From contig JALSPL010000170.1 of assembly GCA_026985975.1 (NCBI GenBank), positions 1-14,436 of the forward strand: DNA of 14,436 bases. Direction: 5' to 3'. Of the stretch, positions 1 through 5,904 are shown in pieces. A program made the translations under genes and the position numbers. The notes beneath the pieces were generated by a model. The model saw nothing but the letters and a program-made list of their open reading frames with translations. It made no database searches and was not told the origin of the DNA. The stretch is from Anaerolineae bacterium (lineage in GTDB: Bacteria; Chloroflexota; Anaerolineae; J102). Position 1 is the first letter of the stretch; each line of letters starts with the position of its first letter.

Positions 1-1
1 G

Positions 2-154
2 ATTGCGTTAGGATTGGATTTACGTTTCGGCGTCGAAGGATTAAAGCTGTTGCCAGAAATCGAAGGCATTCAGGATATAGGAACGTTGCAAAGCATTCGC
101 GAGGCTTTACGCTCCGTGGAATCGCCCGAAAAACTCCGCATTCTATACCAATAG
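2..154 (+). CDS. C-terminal end of a truncated upstream gene, possibly Rpn/transposase-like nuclease tail
   Basis: An open frame enters from the left edge and stops at TAG 152-154, giving 50 residues that begin IALGLDLRFGVEGL and end ESPEKLRILYQ. The spacing of a 'LDLRFG.EGL.LLPEI' stretch followed by a helical 'L.SIREAL...ESPEKLR' tail recalls the C-terminal end of Rpn/PD-(D/E)XK transposase-like proteins common in Cyanobacteria and Chloroflexota. This is recall of a pattern and no catalytic residues lie in the window. The reading frame and stop are directly visible; the family is a guess. Confidence 0.5.
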   Translation: MALGLDLRFGVEGLKLLPEIEGIQDIGTLQSIREALRSVESPEKLRILYQ

Positions 155-180
155 ATTTTTCGAAAGCGCCATTTCAATTC

Positions 181-636
181 ATGATGAGGATTTTTTTGCG
201 TCATCCGCTCAGGCTTTTGGGGGTGTTGCTATTTCTCTTGCTGCTGGCCGGATGCAGCAATCGGGGCGCGACCATTAGATGGGAGACCGCATCGGAGGTG
301 GATACAGCAGGGTTCAATCTTTACCGGGCCGCCAGCCCCGACGGCCCATGGAAGAAGATCAACGACCAGCTCATTCCTCCCTCTCAAGATCCGGTCGGCG
401 GCGGCAGTTATAAACTTGTAGATAAGAGCGCTGAGCCGGGCAAGCGCTATTATTATCAATTGGAAGAAGTGGAGCTTACCGGCTCCTCAACGCGCTTCGA
501 TCCCATCAAACTGGAAACGGGCAGCGGGTTTCCCGGCTGGCCCTGGTGGATTGCCGGGACCCTGGCGGCCATTGGCGCAGGATGGCTGTTGGGCAGCCTT
601 TTCGGTAAGAAAAAAACGCATGAAACTGACAGCTAA
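181..636 (+). CDS. Lipoprotein with fibronectin-III-like domain and C-terminal membrane segment
   Basis: This 151-residue protein starts with a basic, strongly hydrophobic signal peptide ending in lipobox LLAGC, so Cys25 should be lipidated by Lgt and the protein exported. Residues about 30-112 (TIRWETASEVDTAGFNLYRA, then YYYQLEEVEL) have the strand pattern of a fibronectin-III-like domain, often used for adhesion or as a spacer. Residues about 119-141 form a second hydrophobic segment followed by KKK, a C-terminal membrane anchor. A lipid anchor plus a C-terminal transmembrane helix is unusual. ATG 181 and ATG 184 are both possible starts, and neither has a clear Shine-Dalgarno sequence. The 3' end overlaps the next gene by 17 nt, which suggests co-transcription. 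The partner or ligand is unknown. Confidence 0.8.
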   Translation: MMRIFLRHPLRLLGVLLFLLLLAGCSNRGATIRWETASEVDTAGFNLYRAASPDGPWKKINDQLIPPSQDPVGGGSYKLVDKSAEPGKRYYYQLEEVELTGSSTRFDPIKLETGSGFPGWPWWIAGTLAAIGAGWLLGSLFGKKKTHETDS

Positions 637-1399
637 AACTATCCTCATCACCGGCGCTTCACAGGGGATTGGCGCGGCTACGGCCCGGGCTTTTGCCGAC
701 TATCCGGTCAAACTGGCGTTAGTGGCCCGCTCAGAGCGGCTCATCTCCGAATTGGCCGAGGAACTGAATCGAAAACCGGGCGTTCAGGCCCTGCCCCTCA
801 CCGCCGATGTCGCCAATCCCGAAGAGGTGCAACAGGCAATCACCCGGATCAGAGCCGCGTTCGGCGGCGTCGATATTCTGGTGAACAATGCCGGCGTGGG
901 CATGAGCAGTCCGGTGGGCGAAATTGACTTCGTCAAAGGCCGCGATCTCTTCGATGTCAACTTCTGGGGCGCTATCGGCATGGTGCAGGCTGTGCTGCCC
1001 GATATGCGGACGCAGAAAGACGGCCTCATCATCAACATCTCCTCCATCGTGGGACGCCGCGCCATGCCTGGCATCAGCATCTATTGCGCCTCCAAATTCG
1101 CACTCAACGCCTTCTCCGAGAGCATCCGTCTGGAGCTGAAGCCCGACAATATCCGGGTGGTCAGCTTCTATCCCGGCGTCACTGCCACTCATTTCGGAGA
1201 CAACCTGCTCACTGGCCCGTCCACTGTGCAAGGCAAAGGCCGGGCCAAGGTCGCCTCTGCCGAGGAGGTGGGGCGGGCCATCGTGCGGGCTGCTATCAAA
1301 GAGCCCCGAGACGCATACGCCACTTTATTCGATCGTATCTTCGTTTGGGGCGCAACCTTTGCGCCTTGGCTGATGGACAGGATGCTGTCCCGGATGTAA
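620..1399 (+). CDS. Short-chain dehydrogenase/reductase (classical SDR)
   Basis: This 259-residue protein is a classical SDR, a cytosolic NAD(P)H-dependent oxidoreductase. Visible motifs are the Rossmann glycine loop TGASQGIG (11-18), an acidic residue at D63 in the adenine-binding position, NNAG (89-92), catalytic Asn114, Ser142, Tyr155 and Lys159 (YCASK), and PGVTAT after strand 6. Length matches the family's usual 250-260 residues. I chose ATG 620 because the glycine motif then sits at the normal distance from the N-terminus; an in-frame ATG at 551 would add 23 residues encoded inside the preceding lipoprotein gene. The start lies 17 nt inside that gene, suggesting translational coupling. 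Substrate cannot be read from sequence. The C-terminal helix (FVWGATFAPWLMDRML) is hydrophobic and could lie at the membrane, as in SDRs acting on lipids or ketones. Confidence 0.9.
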   Translation: MKLTAKTILITGASQGIGAATARAFADYPVKLALVARSERLISELAEELNRKPGVQALPLTADVANPEEVQQAITRIRAAFGGVDILVNNAGVGMSSPVGEIDFVKGRDLFDVNFWGAIGMVQAVLPDMRTQKDGLIINISSIVGRRAMPGISIYCASKFALNAFSESIRLELKPDNIRVVSFYPGVTATHFGDNLLTGPSTVQGKGRAKVASAEEVGRAIVRAAIKEPRDAYATLFDRIFVWGATFAPWLMDRMLSRM

Positions 1400-1433
1400 G
1401 CCACTCCAACTCCACTCTCATCATCCCCCAACT

Positions 1434-2177
1434 ATGAGCGCTTATCTTCCCCTGATGGGCTGGAACGAGATTCTGGCCCGGGTTTTCGATGGTTTTACCG
1501 TCGAAAAGAACGCTTCGCCCGATTGGCTGATCAACCCGGCCACCAAACGCAAACTCAAACTCGATTACCTTTACCCGGAGATCGGCGTAGCCGTGCGCTT
1601 CACAGGCATGAAAGCGAAGGGCCAGCGGCGCAAAAGCGATTGGGAAGAACTGGAGGATCAATCTCGCGACGAAATTCGTCGTGAGCTTTGTCGCCTGAAC
1701 GGCGTCGATCTGGCGCTGATTTATCCGCTGGATCCTTTTCCCAATGAGCAATTGCGCCGCCTGCAGATGATCCTGGGCGCGGCCTCCCGGCGACTGGCCA
1801 AAACAAAACGCTTCAAGGGCAAGGCGGCGCTGATGGAAAAGCTGCATCGGGCCCGCAAACGTCTGGATGAAATCAGCCGCCACGTGAAGAAGCCTGAAGA
1901 TCTGGCGGCCTATGCCGAGGCCTGGCGCGATCGCGAGGCCAACGCCATCGCAGAATTGCGCAAATCCGCTCCGCAAGTCCCCAAACGCAAAATCAATCCC
2001 AACCGTCTGAAAGTCGGACAAAAGGTGAAACACAGTCATTTCGGCGTGGGAACGGTGACGGCCATCGAGAAAGGCGAGGATGACAATTACGTCACCATCA
2101 ACTTCATCACCAAAGGCGAGCGCAAATTCGCGTTGTCACTACTCGCAGGCAAATTGGCTGTGTCGCGCAAGGGTTGA
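1434..2177 (+). CDS. Possible degenerate nuclease-like domain fused to PcrA-type C-terminal Tudor domain
   Basis: This 247-residue protein has two recognisable parts. Residues about 190-245 (VGQKVKHSHFGVGTV, then NYVTINF, then GERKF) match the small Tudor-like domain at the C-terminus of PcrA/UvrD helicases, which contacts RNA polymerase. Residues about 35-98 have the layout of a Vsr/very-short-patch or group-I-like endonuclease core: LKLDYLYPE, then GVAVRFTG, then a D..RDEIRRELCRLNGVDLALI helix-strand. In active relatives the second strand usually carries an acidic residue where this protein has R55 and T57, so the site may be degenerate while D44 is kept. Residues about 125-180 are a charged helical linker. 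No helicase motifs are present. The role may be DNA- or RNA-polymerase-linked repair or regulation. The Tudor assignment is fairly firm; the nuclease resemblance is inferred from memory. No clear Shine-Dalgarno precedes the ATG. Confidence 0.75.
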   Translation: MSAYLPLMGWNEILARVFDGFTVEKNASPDWLINPATKRKLKLDYLYPEIGVAVRFTGMKAKGQRRKSDWEELEDQSRDEIRRELCRLNGVDLALIYPLDPFPNEQLRRLQMILGAASRRLAKTKRFKGKAALMEKLHRARKRLDEISRHVKKPEDLAAYAEAWRDREANAIAELRKSAPQVPKRKINPNRLKVGQKVKHSHFGVGTVTAIEKGEDDNYVTINFITKGERKFALSLLAGKLAVSRKG

Positions 2178-2195
2178 TGGGAAGGATCGGGCCTT

Positions 2196-2960
2196 TCAGG
2201 ATACAGCGCCCCCGTTATCCGCTGCCTTTTTCGCTCTTTCATCCCTGTCTGCGAGCTGATAAAAAGCCAATAGCGCCACCAGCAACGCGACCCAGGCGAT
2301 AATCTGACTCAGACGGAAACCGTCGCCTGTCACTGCTGCATCAGCTCGAAACGCATCCACAGCCAATCGCACGGCCGCGTAGCCCGCCGCGGCAAACAGC
2401 GCCGCCTGCCCGGGCGGCAAGCGACGCAACAGCGCCCAGAATCCGGCCAGCACCGCCAACACGCCCATCAGTTCGTAGTACTGCACCGGATGCCGGGCCA
2501 CATTCCATTGAAAAATAGCCCAGGGAGCCATGCTGGGTTCGCCAAAGTGGCGTCCGTTCAGACCGTCGGCCAGGGCCAGGGCCGCCAGCGCCACCAATGC
2601 GCCCCCCGCCAGCGCATCCAGCAACTGTGGGGCGGGAATGGCGTATTTATGTTGATACCAAAACACCACAGCCGCAGCAGCAAGCGCCGCAAATAGCGGC
2701 TGGATAGCGGAAAAGTTGGGAGAAAGCGCGCTGAGAGGATCGGCGGCGTAAGCCGGGAAGTAGAAGACGACATGTCCCAGACGCCCGCCAACCAAAGCGG
2801 CAATCATGCCGTAAAAGCCCATATTGTAAATATGGTCAGGATCCAGGCCGCGACGGGCCGCCACCTTGCTGGCAAACCAAAGTCCCAAAAAGTAACCCAA
2901 AAGAACGAGTAGAGGATAGGTGGGCAGCGAGGCCGGGCCGATAGAGATGGTGGGATACAT
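2196..2960 (-). CDS. Divergent Lgt-like (prolipoprotein diacylglyceryl transferase family) membrane protein
   Basis: This 254-residue, largely hydrophobic protein has about seven membrane segments. Lgt family marks are the N-terminal pattern ISIGPASLPTYPLLVLLG, GGRLGHVVFY at 58-67, RHPVQYYE at 156-163, a RLAVDAFRAD segment at 198-207 and GFRLSQI at 214-220. Lgt moves diacylglycerol from phosphatidylglycerol onto the lipobox cysteine of prolipoproteins. The central Lgt signature, normally a G.R.GNF.N.E pattern, is replaced here by ADGLNGRHFGEPS (131-143), so activity is uncertain and it may be a paralogue. It lies two bases downstream of a TlpA-like gene in one transcription unit, linking envelope protein handling functions. 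It converges on the upstream plus-strand gene with an 18-nt gap and no obvious terminator. Confidence 0.75.
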   Translation of the reverse strand: MYPTISIGPASLPTYPLLVLLGYFLGLWFASKVAARRGLDPDHIYNMGFYGMIAALVGGRLGHVVFYFPAYAADPLSALSPNFSAIQPLFAALAAAAVVFWYQHKYAIPAPQLLDALAGGALVALAALALADGLNGRHFGEPSMAPWAIFQWNVARHPVQYYELMGVLAVLAGFWALLRRLPPGQAALFAAAGYAAVRLAVDAFRADAAVTGDGFRLSQIIAWVALLVALLAFYQLADRDERAKKAADNGGAVS

Positions 2961-2962
2961 GG

Positions 2963-3532
2963 TTAAGGGTAAATGCTGCGAAGCTGTTGCTTGAGTAAAG
3001 CTGCGTTCATCTGTCCGATGACGACGCCATGAATCACGCCGTTGCGATCGATAAAAAACGTAGTGGGCAGGGAATTGACCTGGTATAGCTGAGAAGCCGC
3101 ATATTGCGAATCCAGAACGACGGGAAATGTCAGTCCGCGCTCATCCAAAAAGGCCCGGACAGTGGCCGGCTCCTCAGACTGATTGACGCCCAACACTATC
3201 AGGCCGCCGGTCGAATAGGCGTCATGCACCGCCTGCAATTCGGGCATCTCGGCCTGACAGGGCGGACACCAGGTGGCCCAAAAATTCAATACGACCGCAT
3301 TTCCACGCAAATCCGAAAGACGCAAGGTCTTGCCATCCAGGGTTTGCAGGGTGAAATCGGGCGCCGGATGCCCCTGCAAAGGGATGCTCTCGACAGCGGC
3401 CGCCGCACCGTCGGGAACGCGGCTCAGCCAAATCCATCCAGCGCCTAAAATCAACGCCAGCAGAATAAGAACAGAGAAAAAACGCTTGGAAGTCATCATA
3501 TCATCCAGATTCCGAAAACCAGATGCAATCAT
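2963..3532 (-). CDS. TlpA/ResA-like membrane-anchored thiol-disulfide oxidoreductase
   Basis: This 189-residue protein has one N-terminal membrane segment (about 18-36) and a thioredoxin-fold domain from about 54 to 187. The active site WCPPC has cysteines at 89 and 92, and the cis-proline loop is SLPTTF (Pro156). The start GHPAPDFTLQTLDG and the FWATWCPPC context are typical of TlpA/ResA/CcmG-type reductases, which act outside the membrane on disulfides of apocytochromes or other secreted proteins. No cytochrome c biogenesis gene is next to it, so the target is unknown. It is followed after two bases by the Lgt-like gene, so they are probably translated from one message. Start choice is uncertain: ATG 3532 gives 189 residues, while the ATG pair at 3499/3496 gives a shorter leader directly ahead of the TSKRFF membrane segment. 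Confidence 0.88.
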   Translation of the reverse strand: MIASGFRNLDDMMTSKRFFSVLILLALILGAGWIWLSRVPDGAAAAVESIPLQGHPAPDFTLQTLDGKTLRLSDLRGNAVVLNFWATWCPPCQAEMPELQAVHDAYSTGGLIVLGVNQSEEPATVRAFLDERGLTFPVVLDSQYAASQLYQVNSLPTTFFIDRNGVIHGVVIGQMNAALLKQQLRSIYP

Positions 3533-3559
3533 AGCTCACTTTCTTACCCCGAAGCAACG

Positions 3560-3585
3560 AATTTTCAGATGCCGAGATGAAAATT
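3560..3585. repeat. AT-rich inverted repeat upstream of the tlpA-like gene
   Basis: AATTTTCA at 3560-3567 and TGAAAATT at 3578-3585 are perfectly complementary 8-bp arms around a 10-nt loop. It sits 28 nt upstream of the tlpA-like start in otherwise GC-rich DNA. It has no T-run, so it could be an operator or a weak hairpin after the regulator gene. Function is unknown. Confidence 0.45.
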
Positions 3586-3607
3586 TCCGAAGTAAACGCC
3601 CGGGCAT

Positions 3608-4285
3608 TCATCCTTCAACTCTCAATACCGGAGAAGAAGCGTCGATCGCATCCGCCACTCCCAACAATTGATGTTCATAAGTATCGATCAACCCGAACAA
3701 CACCTCATCGAAAAAAGCGTCGAAATCCGCCCGCAATTGCAAATCCTCCTCTTCGGTTAGACGCGCGCCTGCATCGCTGCTGGTAAGCGAACGCAGAAGT
3801 TTTTGTCTAAAAAATTGAAAAGCCCGCACGGTGTCCAACAGTGAAATCTGATACTTCAGCGAAGAAAATGCGTAAGCGCTCCCCAATTCATGCCCTTCTT
3901 TCATTAATGATTCCCGCTGTTGGGGCAAGGTGAGATAACGAATGGCCTTCTCGAAAAGCGAACGTCCCAACATTCGCTGATTGGTCATGCCCTCCTCATC
4001 GAATTGGCTATACCACGCCTGTTCGGAAGGCGGTGATTTTTCGAGATCGCGGCGCGTTTCCACCAGTGCTGTAGTGAAAAGCGCCTCTTCTGTGCTGGCC
4101 TCTGCGCCGGATGGCGCGCGGCTGGCCTGCATCAAAAATGTACGGATATCCTCCGCTCGAAAACGCCGGTGGCCGCCGGGCGTGCGATAGGAGGGCACTT
4201 TGCCGGCATCGGCCCACTGACGCAGAGTGGCGGGATGAACCCCCAGCAATTTACTCGCAGAAGAAAGCGTTAACCAGCGTGTCAT
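3608..4285 (-). CDS. MerR/excisionase-type DNA-binding regulator with helical C-terminal domain
   Basis: This 225-residue protein begins with a MerR/excisionase winged-helix domain (about 4-52): LTLSSASKLLGVHPATLRQW, then GKVPSYRTPGGHRRF and EDIRTFL. Residues about 53-95 are a low-complexity linker. Residues about 96-210 are an all-helical domain (LGRSLFEKAIRY, then VRAFQFFRQKLLRSL, then FFDEVLFGLIDTYEHQLLG) reminiscent of RsbR-type N-terminal or other helical sensor modules; no ligand-binding motif is visible. The start ATG at 4285 has GAGGT (plus-strand ACCTC 4291-4295) at good spacing. It is divergent from the HSP20 pair, so it may regulate them, itself, or both. HspR of other bacteria is also MerR-like, but HspR is shorter and no HAIR operator was seen, so this is not called HspR. 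Confidence 0.82.
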   Translation of the reverse strand: MTRWLTLSSASKLLGVHPATLRQWADAGKVPSYRTPGGHRRFRAEDIRTFLMQASRAPSGAEASTEEALFTTALVETRRDLEKSPPSEQAWYSQFDEEGMTNQRMLGRSLFEKAIRYLTLPQQRESLMKEGHELGSAYAFSSLKYQISLLDTVRAFQFFRQKLLRSLTSSDAGARLTEEEDLQLRADFDAFFDEVLFGLIDTYEHQLLGVADAIDASSPVLRVEG

Positions 4286-4359
4286 CGATGACCTCGTTCA
4301 AAAATGATGGGGCGGAGACAAAATCACACCACCGTTGAAACACTCACAATACGACGGAA

Positions 4360-4388
4360 AGTGTATCATTCTCATCGGAAAACTGCAA
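4360..4388 (-). promoter_or_regulatory. Candidate sigma70-type promoter for the MerR-like regulator
   Basis: On the minus strand TTGCAG (plus 4383-4388) and TACACT (plus 4360-4365) are separated by 17 nt, which places the start of transcription near 4353, about 68 nt before the regulator ATG. The -35 match is only partial. Confidence 0.45.
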
Positions 4389-4400
4389 GACAATAACAAT

Positions 4401-4420
4401 TCTAATTTTCATCTAATTTT
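4401..4420. repeat. Tandem 9-bp direct repeat between divergent promoters, candidate operator
   Basis: TCTAATTTT occurs at 4401-4409 and again, identical, at 4412-4420. The repeat-to-repeat distance is 11 bp, close to one turn of the helix, so a protein could bind both copies on the same face. The repeat lies in a roughly 40-nt AT-rich island between the two candidate -35 boxes, in a GC-rich context. The position fits an operator or an UP element for the flanking regulator and HSP20 genes. Function is inferred. Confidence 0.5.
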
Positions 4421-4431
4421 TTGCTTATGCC

Positions 4432-4459
4432 TTGCTAATGTTCCTGTTTTATCTATAAA
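4432..4459 (+). promoter_or_regulatory. Candidate sigma70-type promoter for the HSP20 genes
   Basis: TTGCTA (4432-4437) and TATAAA (4454-4459) are separated by 16 nt and follow an AT-rich stretch that could act as an UP element. The start of transcription would be near 4466, leaving a leader of about 59 nt. No CIRCE (TTAGCACTC-N9-GAGTGCTAA) element was seen. Confidence 0.55.
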
Positions 4460-4482
4460 GATGAGCGAGTTGCTCGAACCAT

Positions 4483-4527
4483 CATCTTCCTTTGATGTCA
4501 TATCCCAAAACAGGAGGTAGTAAGATG
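4483..4527 (+). promoter_or_regulatory. HSP20 leader with Shine-Dalgarno and start codon that can be paired
   Basis: The Shine-Dalgarno AGGAGGT (4512-4518) sits 6 nt before ATG 4525 and decides the start. CTTCCT (4486-4491) can pair with AGGAGG (4512-4517, one G-U), and the overlapping CATCTT (4483-4488) can instead pair with AAGATG (4522-4527), covering the start codon. Short, weak masking of this kind is what an RNA thermometer would need, but the pairing is only six base pairs and no ROSE or fourU consensus is present. Confidence 0.3.
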
Positions 4528-4974
4528 ACAACCCTTGTACGCTGGGATCCCTTCCGCGAGATGATGCAGTTGCAGAACGCCGTTGATCGCATTTTCGAAT
4601 CTGAGCTGGCTTCTACACTGCCTCTGTGGCGACAATCGGCCACTGCGTGGATGTTGCCGCTGGATGTCATCGAAACCGAAGATGAATTCATCGTCAAAGC
4701 CTCAATCCCCGGCATCTCACCCGACGAGCTGGATATCAGCCTGACCGACAACGTACTCACCATCAAGGGCGAGATCAAGGAGGAAGAGGCCGAAGAGGTG
4801 CGGTACCACCTGCGAGAACGCCGCTTCGGCATGTTCCAGCGCAGCATTTCTCTGCCTGTGCCGGTGAAAAGCGACAAGGTTGAGGCAGTGTATGAGAATG
4901 GCGTACTGACGCTGCATATCCCCAAGGTCGAAGAGGTGAAGCCAAAACACATTTCCATCAAAAAGGTCAGTTGA
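4525..4974 (+). CDS. Small heat-shock protein, HSP20/alpha-crystallin family (first of a pair)
   Basis: This 149-residue cytosolic chaperone binds unfolding proteins and holds them for refolding by ATP-dependent chaperones. The N-terminal arm (WDPFREMMQLQNAVDRIF) is typical of bacterial class A small HSPs. The alpha-crystallin domain spans about 43-137 with LDVIETEDEFIVKASIPG, the GMFQRSISLP strand and the signature GVLTL at 126-130. The C-terminal I-x-I anchoring motif is ISI (143-145). ATG 4525 is chosen because it has a near-perfect Shine-Dalgarno at 4512; an in-frame ATG at 4492 has none. It lies opposite a MerR-like regulator, and a second HSP20 gene follows after 96 nt. The two proteins differ clearly in sequence, so this is an old duplication and they may form mixed oligomers. 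Confidence 0.95.
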   Translation: MTTLVRWDPFREMMQLQNAVDRIFESELASTLPLWRQSATAWMLPLDVIETEDEFIVKASIPGISPDELDISLTDNVLTIKGEIKEEEAEEVRYHLRERRFGMFQRSISLPVPVKSDKVEAVYENGVLTLHIPKVEEVKPKHISIKKVS

Positions 4975-4999
4975 AATAGCTGGCCGCAAAGTTGATCGG

Positions 5000-5029
5000 G
5001 CCCGCCGGGGGGAGACCCCCTCGACGGGC
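5000..5029 (+). other. GC-rich hairpin between the two HSP20 genes
   Basis: GCCCG (5000-5004) pairs with CGGGC (5025-5029), CG (5006-5007) with CG (5022-5023), and GGGGG (5008-5012) with CCCCC (5016-5020), leaving a three-base AGA loop, one C-A mismatch and a bulged T. There is no following T-run, so it is unlikely to be a full intrinsic terminator. It could protect the upstream message from 3' decay or reduce read-through, giving the two genes different levels. Confidence 0.6.
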
Positions 5030-5070
5030 GCGCATACATTTTCAATAATCTCACAAATGGAGGTGAAGCC

Positions 5071-5601
5071 ATGACCAGCCTGACGGTTTATGATCCGGTT
5101 TACGATGTGCTTCGCCCCACCAACATCTTGGATGACTTTTTTGCTCCCATCGAAAGCTCCTTACTGACCACAGAACTGCTTCCCACCTCCACCAGCGCTT
5201 TGAGCAGCTTTGGCAACCTGCCTCTGGACATGTATGAAACCGATGAGGCGCTGGTCGTGGAAGCAGCGCTGCCCGGATTTGACAGGGATGAGATCCAAAT
5301 CGAGGAGCACAATGGCATCCTCAGCATTCGCGCCGAACACAAAGAGGAGCGCGAACAAAAAGGGGGATCGTGGCTGGTGCATGAGCGCAGTGTCCAGCTT
5401 TTCGAGCGCACCGTGCCACTGCCAATTGAAGTAAAAGTCGATAAGGCTGAAGCAACATTAGAAAACGGGGTGCTGCACATCACGTTTCCCAAAACCGAAT
5501 CCGAAAAGAAACTGATCAACCGCATCAAGGTCTCAGCTCCCAAGCTCAAGTTCCCCAAAATCGGCAAAAAGGAAGGGAAAATCAAGGTGAAAATGGGATG
5601 A
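5071..5601 (+). CDS. Small heat-shock protein, HSP20/alpha-crystallin family (second of a pair)
   Basis: This 176-residue small HSP has an alpha-crystallin domain at about 50-145: LDMYETDEALVVEAALPGF, the FERTVPLP strand and GVLHITFPK (133-141). An I-x-I-type motif, IKV, lies at 152-154. The C-terminus then extends into a lysine-rich tail of about 20 residues ending GKIKVKMG, which is longer and more basic than usual and could interact with nucleic acid or acidic clients. The Shine-Dalgarno GGAGGTG (5059-5065) lies six nt before the ATG. It is likely transcribed with the first HSP20 gene through the intercistronic hairpin and ends just before a strong terminator. Confidence 0.94.
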   Translation: MTSLTVYDPVYDVLRPTNILDDFFAPIESSLLTTELLPTSTSALSSFGNLPLDMYETDEALVVEAALPGFDRDEIQIEEHNGILSIRAEHKEEREQKGGSWLVHERSVQLFERTVPLPIEVKVDKAEATLENGVLHITFPKTESEKKLINRIKVSAPKLKFPKIGKKEGKIKVKMG

Positions 5602-5617
5602 AAAGCAGTTTTCACAA

Positions 5618-5652
5618 AAAAACGGCGCAGCCGTGAGAGCTACGCCGTTTTT
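5618..5652 (+). terminator. Intrinsic terminator after the HSP20 pair
   Basis: AAAAACGGCG (5618-5627) pairs with CGCCGTTTTT (5643-5652), continued inward by AGC (5629-5631) with GCT (5639-5641) across one C-A mismatch and a seven-base loop. The flanking A-run and T-run make it potentially bidirectional. It starts 17 nt after the stop codon. Confidence 0.88.
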
Positions 5653-5796
5653 CGTTTGCAGATGAAGTCTATTGTGTTTTTTGGCGTAAAAAGCGGCTTG
5701 GTTGATCCAACGCTGTTTACCGTTGGCCGAACACTGCGCTTGCAACGTCGGGCGCGGGATCGTTTTGAAAATGGCCCGTCTTTTCACGCCCCATGG
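5653..5796. other. Intergenic stretch with a short inverted repeat
   Basis: No gene is supported here. CCAACG (5707-5712) and CGTTGG (5721-5726) form a perfect 6-bp inverted repeat with an eight-base loop; GTTG at 5701-5704 could compete for the same arm. It lies about 70 nt upstream of the DUF3048 promoter and could be an operator, but nothing else supports this. Confidence 0.35.
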
Positions 5797-5825
5797 TTGC
5801 GTTTGCCAGCCTGAGGCCCTATACT
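5797..5825 (+). promoter_or_regulatory. Near-consensus sigma70-type promoter for the DUF3048 gene
   Basis: TTGCGT (5797-5802) and TATACT (5820-5825) are separated by exactly 17 nt. Transcription would begin near 5832, leaving a leader of roughly 73 nt before ATG 5905. The same -10 hexamer and spacing occur ahead of the cobalamin riboswitch at 11988-12016. Confidence 0.7.
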
Positions 5826-5904
5826 TTATGGGTTAAAATGATGCCGCAACGCCTCCTCTGGCGGCTGTACGACCAGCGCCATATTCCAACTCAACTGGTG
5901 TCTC

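Noticed and set aside
551..619. Upstream ATG extending the SDR by 23 residues
   Set aside because: The extra residues lie inside the lipoprotein gene, are Trp-rich and would displace the Rossmann glycine motif from its usual N-terminal position.
4286..4524. CIRCE or HAIR heat-shock operator
   Set aside because: Looked for TTAGCACTC/GAGTGCTAA and CTTGAGT/ACTCAAG; neither is present.
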